A stretch of DNA of 22,257 bases from an uncultured Oscillospiraceae bacterium. Its GTDB lineage: Bacteria; Bacillota; Clostridia; Oscillospirales; Oscillospiraceae. A model generated the notes under the pieces. It did not search any database. It saw only the letters and a program-made list of their open reading frames with translations, and was not told the DNA's origin. A program made the position numbers and the translations under genes. Shown here piece after piece: positions 22,204 to 22,257 of this stretch; positions within the stretch are counted from its first letter, which is position 1, and each line of letters begins with the position of its first letter. The stretch covers positions 1 to 22,257 of the forward strand of contig CAJTSQ010000037.1 of assembly GCA_910578735.1 (NCBI GenBank), written 5' to 3'.

Positions 22204-22257
22204 ATGAGAATCCAACACAACATCCCCGCCATGAGTTCCTACCGGAACTACACCAAC
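22204..22257 (+). CDS. hag: flagellin, N-terminal fragment
   Basis: The last 18 codons, from ATG 22204 behind AAGGGAA, read MRIQHNIPAMSSYRNYTN. The M-R/V-I-x-H-N-I-x-A-M-x-x-x-R pattern is the conserved start of flagellin, the filament protein exported by the flagellar type III system. The gene runs off the right edge, so neither length nor variable domain can be judged. The csrA-flagellin pairing is normal in Firmicutes; the TnpB homologue and guide RNA in front of it are not. Confidence 0.87.
   Translation, partial: MRIQHNIPAMSSYRNYTN

Noticed and set aside
1..22257. CRISPR arrays, tRNA and rRNA genes
   Set aside because: No regularly spaced repeats, no cloverleaf and no rRNA-like sequence were seen on either strand.

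Overview
The window looks like part of an integrative conjugative element (ICE) of the Tn1549/CTn type, from a GC-rich gut Firmicute. Oscillospiraceae (Flavonifractor, Intestinimonas or Oscillibacter relatives) is the best guess. The evidence is gene content and order (MobC, MobP relaxase, PcfB, VirD4, small VirB2-like protein, TrbL/VirB6, PrgI, VirB4, CHAP hydrolase, replication protein), strong AGGAGG ribosome sites, frequent TTG/GTG starts and a Firmicute-type flagellin start at the right edge.

Layout. 1-1386: the end of a DNA methyltransferase and three small accessory genes, one VapD-like. 1406-1577: a run of strong hairpins that may be the transfer origin. 1614-5421: a PP-loop ATPase gene, mobC, a reverse-strand EamA transporter, the relaxase and pcfB. 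5448-6092: a small cargo islet (zinc ribbon, MmcQ/YjbR) with its own promoter and terminator. 6109-10764: the coupling protein gene virD4, split by a complete group II intron (6803-9649) encoding an RT-maturase-HNH protein. Joining 6802 to 9650 restores one 602-residue frame. 10697-18175: mating-channel genes, interrupted by a reverse-strand membrane-protein gene and a flavodoxin-family cargo gene. 18246-19163: a replication-type DNA-binding protein.

The right end (19450-22257) is the most interesting part. It holds a small serine recombinase; two related 30-bp dyads; a stand-alone TnpB homologue with at least two changed RuvC catalytic positions (Asp to Lys in motif I, Asp to Glu in motif III); a structured RNA directly downstream; a CsrA-family regulator with a long C-terminal tail; and the start of a flagellin gene. 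The RNA has the layout of a TnpB omega-RNA, with a GTGAA/TTCAC pseudoknot and a GAAGCCC-GAAA-GGG terminal hairpin. The bases just after TTCAC, where the guide should lie, read as flagellin codons (N-I-V-T-M) and align with codons 6-11 of the adjacent flagellin gene at 11 of 17 positions, with five consecutive mismatches at positions 6-10.

My interpretation is a flagellin-replacement cassette. A nuclease-dead TnpB (TldR-like) would use its guide RNA to silence the resident flagellin gene near its 5' end and spare the cassette's own flagellin, while the linked CsrA controls flagellin translation. The protein changes, RNA layout and guide/flagellin similarity are read from the sequence. The target in a host genome, and repression itself, are inference.
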